A stretch of 64,000 nt of DNA from a candidate division KSB1 bacterium (GTDB lineage Bacteria > Zhuqueibacterota > Zhuqueibacteria > Zhuqueibacterales > Zhuqueibacteraceae). The notes beneath the pieces are model-generated. The model saw only the letters and a program-made list of their open reading frames with translations, was not told the DNA's origin and made no database searches. Numbering within the stretch: position 1 is the stretch's first letter; each line of letters starts with the position of its first letter. Position numbers and translations under genes: made by a program. This document shows positions 61,622-64,000 of this stretch, in pieces. Location: positions 62,001 through 126,000 of the forward strand of contig JAPDQB010000005.1 in assembly GCA_034506175.1 (NCBI GenBank), written 5' to 3'.

Positions 61622-62983
61622 ATGCTGACTTTTCGTTGGTTCATTTTACGCTTGTTTTGGAGCCTGTTCCTGCTTTTCTTGCTGGCATTCCCACTGCTTT
61701 GGCTTTTGCACGAAGTGGCCTTTCCCGGCGTGGCGCTGGCGGATGGGTTCCTCATTCTCCTGTTCTGGATTTTACTCTTTGCCGGGGTCAGCCTTTTTCT
61801 AAGCCGTCTGGGTGCAAACAGATTTTCTCTGCTGGAAACTGCCGGACGCGAAGCGATTGCCAAAAATGACAACGCCGAACTTGAAAATGTATTGGCGCTG
61901 ATGCAATCACTTTTTACGAGCGGTTTGCCCGCCCTGAATTTTCAGCAGAAAGTGAAACGCCGCCTGCTCCGGCAGTATTTTGCATTTTACGCCGCCCATC
62001 TCGAAACGGAAAGAAATCGCGAGCAAATCCGCGCCGCCTGGCGTGAGGACATCCGCGCCGAAGAGGCTTACGAGCTGCTCAAAAATTATATTCTGCAGCA
62101 ACCGGCGTTGACGCTTCCCACCATTGATTTGGCCGAAGAGCTGTTGGAGCACCAGCCCGATGACAGCGACTTGCTGACGTTCATGACGCGCCAATATTTG
62201 CGCGACCGCCAAACACATTTTCGCGCCGAGCATATTTATCGCCATTATCTCAGCCGCAACGGGCCGCTGGTGCCGGAGATTATCTCACTGTGCCTCGGTC
62301 GGCTGTTGCGCTTACGTCGTCAAGACGACTTTGCAGCCTGGTGCTATATTCGCGCGTTTCAACACGGCGAAGAAAAGAACGCCGTTCTTCGCCAACTTCT
62401 GCATGAAATCCATCAGCGCTTTGAGCGCCTGGGCCGCCATGATGCGCTCGCCAAGGCGGTGACGACAATTACACGAGATTTTTTGCCGGAGGAAATTGCG
62501 GGCTGGACGGCTGCAAGACAGGAGAAGCAAAAGGCGTCGCTGCGGTTCCGCGCCGCCAGAATCATTTTTACTCTTCAGCAGCAACTTTTGACACTTTATT
62601 CGCGGCTGCGCGAGCAGCGCCGCTGGGTCTATAGCGTCATTTCTGTCTCTCTGCTGATCGGCGCCGGTTACTTTGCCTTGTCGAGCAAACCCGCGAAAGT
62701 GCAGCCACCGGCGGCATCAGTGCCGCAGGAAGATCCGACCACGGTTTATTTTGCCTTGCAAGTCGGCGCCATGCGCAGCGCGCAACTCGCCGAAAGCGAG
62801 GCCGAAAAATTGCGCCGGCGCGGGCTGGAAGTGCATGTGATCAAGCCGGCGCCCTCGCAGCGCTTGCACCGCATTCGCGTCGGCAAATATCGCAGCAAGC
62901 AAGCCGCGCAAATGGCCGCCGACAGCTTGAAGGCCGCAGGTATCGTGCGGGATTATTTTGTCACAGAATATGAAAAACCGTAA
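61622..62983 (+). CDS. SPOR-domain membrane protein
   Basis: 453 residues from ATG 61622, 1 nt after the pbp stop, so the genes are coupled. Two membrane helices at the start (about 9-28 and 39-60), a TPR-like helical middle, a third helix near 335-352 and a C-terminal SPOR domain (YFALQVGAMRSAQLAES, HRIRVGKYRSKQAAQ) that binds bare glycan strands. The pairing with PBP1A suggests a role in cell-wall growth or division. Confidence 0.88.
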   Translation: MLTFRWFILRLFWSLFLLFLLAFPLLWLLHEVAFPGVALADGFLILLFWILLFAGVSLFLSRLGANRFSLLETAGREAIAKNDNAELENVLALMQSLFTSGLPALNFQQKVKRRLLRQYFAFYAAHLETERNREQIRAAWREDIRAEEAYELLKNYILQQPALTLPTIDLAEELLEHQPDDSDLLTFMTRQYLRDRQTHFRAEHIYRHYLSRNGPLVPEIISLCLGRLLRLRRQDDFAAWCYIRAFQHGEEKNAVLRQLLHEIHQRFERLGRHDALAKAVTTITRDFLPEEIAGWTAARQEKQKASLRFRAARIIFTLQQQLLTLYSRLREQRRWVYSVISVSLLIGAGYFALSSKPAKVQPPAASVPQEDPTTVYFALQVGAMRSAQLAESEAEKLRRRGLEVHVIKPAPSQRLHRIRVGKYRSKQAAQMAADSLKAAGIVRDYFVTEYEKP

Positions 62984-63005
62984 AATTATTGCCGTTTGCC
63001 GATCA

Positions 63006-64000
63006 TCATTTCATTTTCAGCACCGCCACGGATTTTCCCGCAAGTGAATAAAGATTATCCGGCATGGCGGATAGATTTTTCCTGCCAAACAAATATTCTC
63101 CATTCACAAAATTCTCCGGAAGCTTTATTTCAGCAGGAGAAGCGGCGCGATTGAAAACGCACAAAATGCCCTGGATGTCATCATCGCGAACGAAAGCAAA
63201 CACCTCCGGGCTTTGACTCACCTCAGTGTGTTGATAATCCCCGCGGCGAAGGGCGTTGTTCTCCCGTCGAATCGCGATGAATGTTTTATAATACTCGAAT
63301 AATTCCCGATCAAAAGCCACCGCATCAACCGGCCGCCGCTTGCCGAGAGGATGGGATTTTTCCGGTTCGTAAATCATCTCCGGCCAGAGCATCGGCTTGC
63401 GGTCGTCGGGATCGTCCGCGCCCCACAAGCCGGCCTCGCCGCCGTAATAAATCATCGGCGCACCGAGATAAAGCATTTGAAAAGCAATGATCAGTTTTTG
63501 CGTTTTGATCTCATCCGTGTTCGGTTTGCGCACATCGAAGTTGTATTCTTTGCTGCTGGCGCTGCTGGCATGATCGATCATGCGATTTGGATTGACCACC
63601 ATCGAGGCGAGCCGCTCGGTATCGTGGCTGTCCATCAAATTCATCAGCACATAATTTACCTCCGGGGGATACTCGTCACGCAATTCCCGAAGACGCTGAT
63701 TCAACTCTTTGGCGTCAAAAGCGTCTTTCGTATCGACAAAGTATTTCAGCAGCGCATCGGCGAAGCGATAGTTCATGACGGCATCAAAAATATCGCCTTG
63801 CAGCCACGGCGCGGCGTTGAACATTTTGTGGTTGCGATAATCCTCCCACCAGACTTCGCCGGTGAGATAGGCTTGCGGATTGATTTCTCTCACCCATTTC
63901 CGAAAATCCCGCCAAAAACCTTTCGGCACCAATTCGGCGACATCCAGCCGCCAACCATCAATGCCATCCGAGGGATCACCATCGCGATTCGGATCCATCC
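63006..64000 (-). CDS. GH13 alpha-amylase family protein, C-terminal part (runs off the right edge)
   Basis: At least 330 residues. DGWRLDVAELVPKGFWRDF holds the nucleophile Asp, GEVWW the acid/base Glu and DSHDTERLASM the third catalytic Asp, in family order. The C-terminal beta domain (FAFVRDDDIQGILCVFN) is complete. The profile resembles cyclomaltodextrinase/neopullulanase (glycoside of maltodextrin type). The N-terminus lies beyond the window. Confidence 0.92.
   Translation of the reverse strand, partial: MDPNRDGDPSDGIDGWRLDVAELVPKGFWRDFRKWVREINPQAYLTGEVWWEDYRNHKMFNAAPWLQGDIFDAVMNYRFADALLKYFVDTKDAFDAKELNQRLRELRDEYPPEVNYVLMNLMDSHDTERLASMVVNPNRMIDHASSASSKEYNFDVRKPNTDEIKTQKLIIAFQMLYLGAPMIYYGGEAGLWGADDPDDRKPMLWPEMIYEPEKSHPLGKRRPVDAVAFDRELFEYYKTFIAIRRENNALRRGDYQHTEVSQSPEVFAFVRDDDIQGILCVFNRAASPAEIKLPENFVNGEYLFGRKNLSAMPDNLYSLAGKSVAVLKMK

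Overview
The window reads as chromosomal DNA of a Gram-negative, heterotrophic bacterium of moderate GC content. A TonB-dependent receptor, a large beta-barrel protein and a class A penicillin-binding protein imply an outer membrane and peptidoglycan. A two-subunit B12-dependent methylmalonyl-CoA mutase, ThyX in place of ThyA, PQQ-type beta-propellers and a CHASE2/FecR cluster would fit a poorly cultured lineage of the FCB type (Calditrichota/KSB1-like), but that placement is inference. No rRNA, tRNA, CRISPR array, phage or insertion sequence was recognised. Layout: 1-5.9 kb is a leftward housekeeping block (aroK fragment, aroC, aroE, a UPF0173 hydrolase, folE with an overlapping CXXCH peptide, a YhcC-type radical SAM protein, a DJ-1/PfpI protein). 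6.0-11.8 kb is a rightward phosphate cluster: putative Pho-box repeats, a PhoU/phosphatase-like fusion, pstS, pstC, pstA and two pstB genes whose ATPase motifs decay in complementary ways. 11.9-15.9 kb carries a phosphoesterase, a MeaB chaperone and the split methylmalonyl-CoA mutase. 15.9-22.4 kb runs leftward: Lrp regulator, receiver-only regulator, VOC protein, PfkB kinase, a frameshifted HEPN gene with a partner, and uvrA. 23-29.7 kb is a four-gene leftward cluster (CHASE2 adenylate cyclase, Ig/beta-barrel protein, FecR protein, secreted protein) that resembles a cell-surface signalling system. 29.9-41.3 kb runs rightward: alcohol dehydrogenase, an internally deleted antiporter, two PQQ-type propellers around a HemN-like radical SAM protein, a TonB receptor, a zinc-ribbon protein and a DUF3311/SSS transporter pair. 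41.4-44.4 kb holds an HEXXH protein and groES-groEL with a textbook promoter, CIRCE operator and terminator. 44.4-53.0 kb runs leftward: winged-helix-like protein, membrane Fe-S oxidoreductase, a two-gene ATPase/TPR module, mnmA and a cysteine desulfurase that together would supply tRNA thiolation. 53.5-63 kb: rpiA, a PIN relic, thioesterase, thyX, a broken archaeal-type ATPase, an unknown membrane protein, a DUF4143 ATPase behind a palindrome, PBP1A and a SPOR-domain protein; a GH13 amylase enters from the right edge. Two themes stand out. First, many accessory genes are relics (BrnT-like, an antitoxin, HEPN, PIN, archaeal ATPase, antiporter, DinB). Second, several families of short inverted repeats occupy intergenic gaps. 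The best candidates for undescribed biology are the asymmetric PstB pair with the PhoU pseudophosphatase, the ATPase/TPR pair, the CHASE2/FecR cluster and the HEPN pair.
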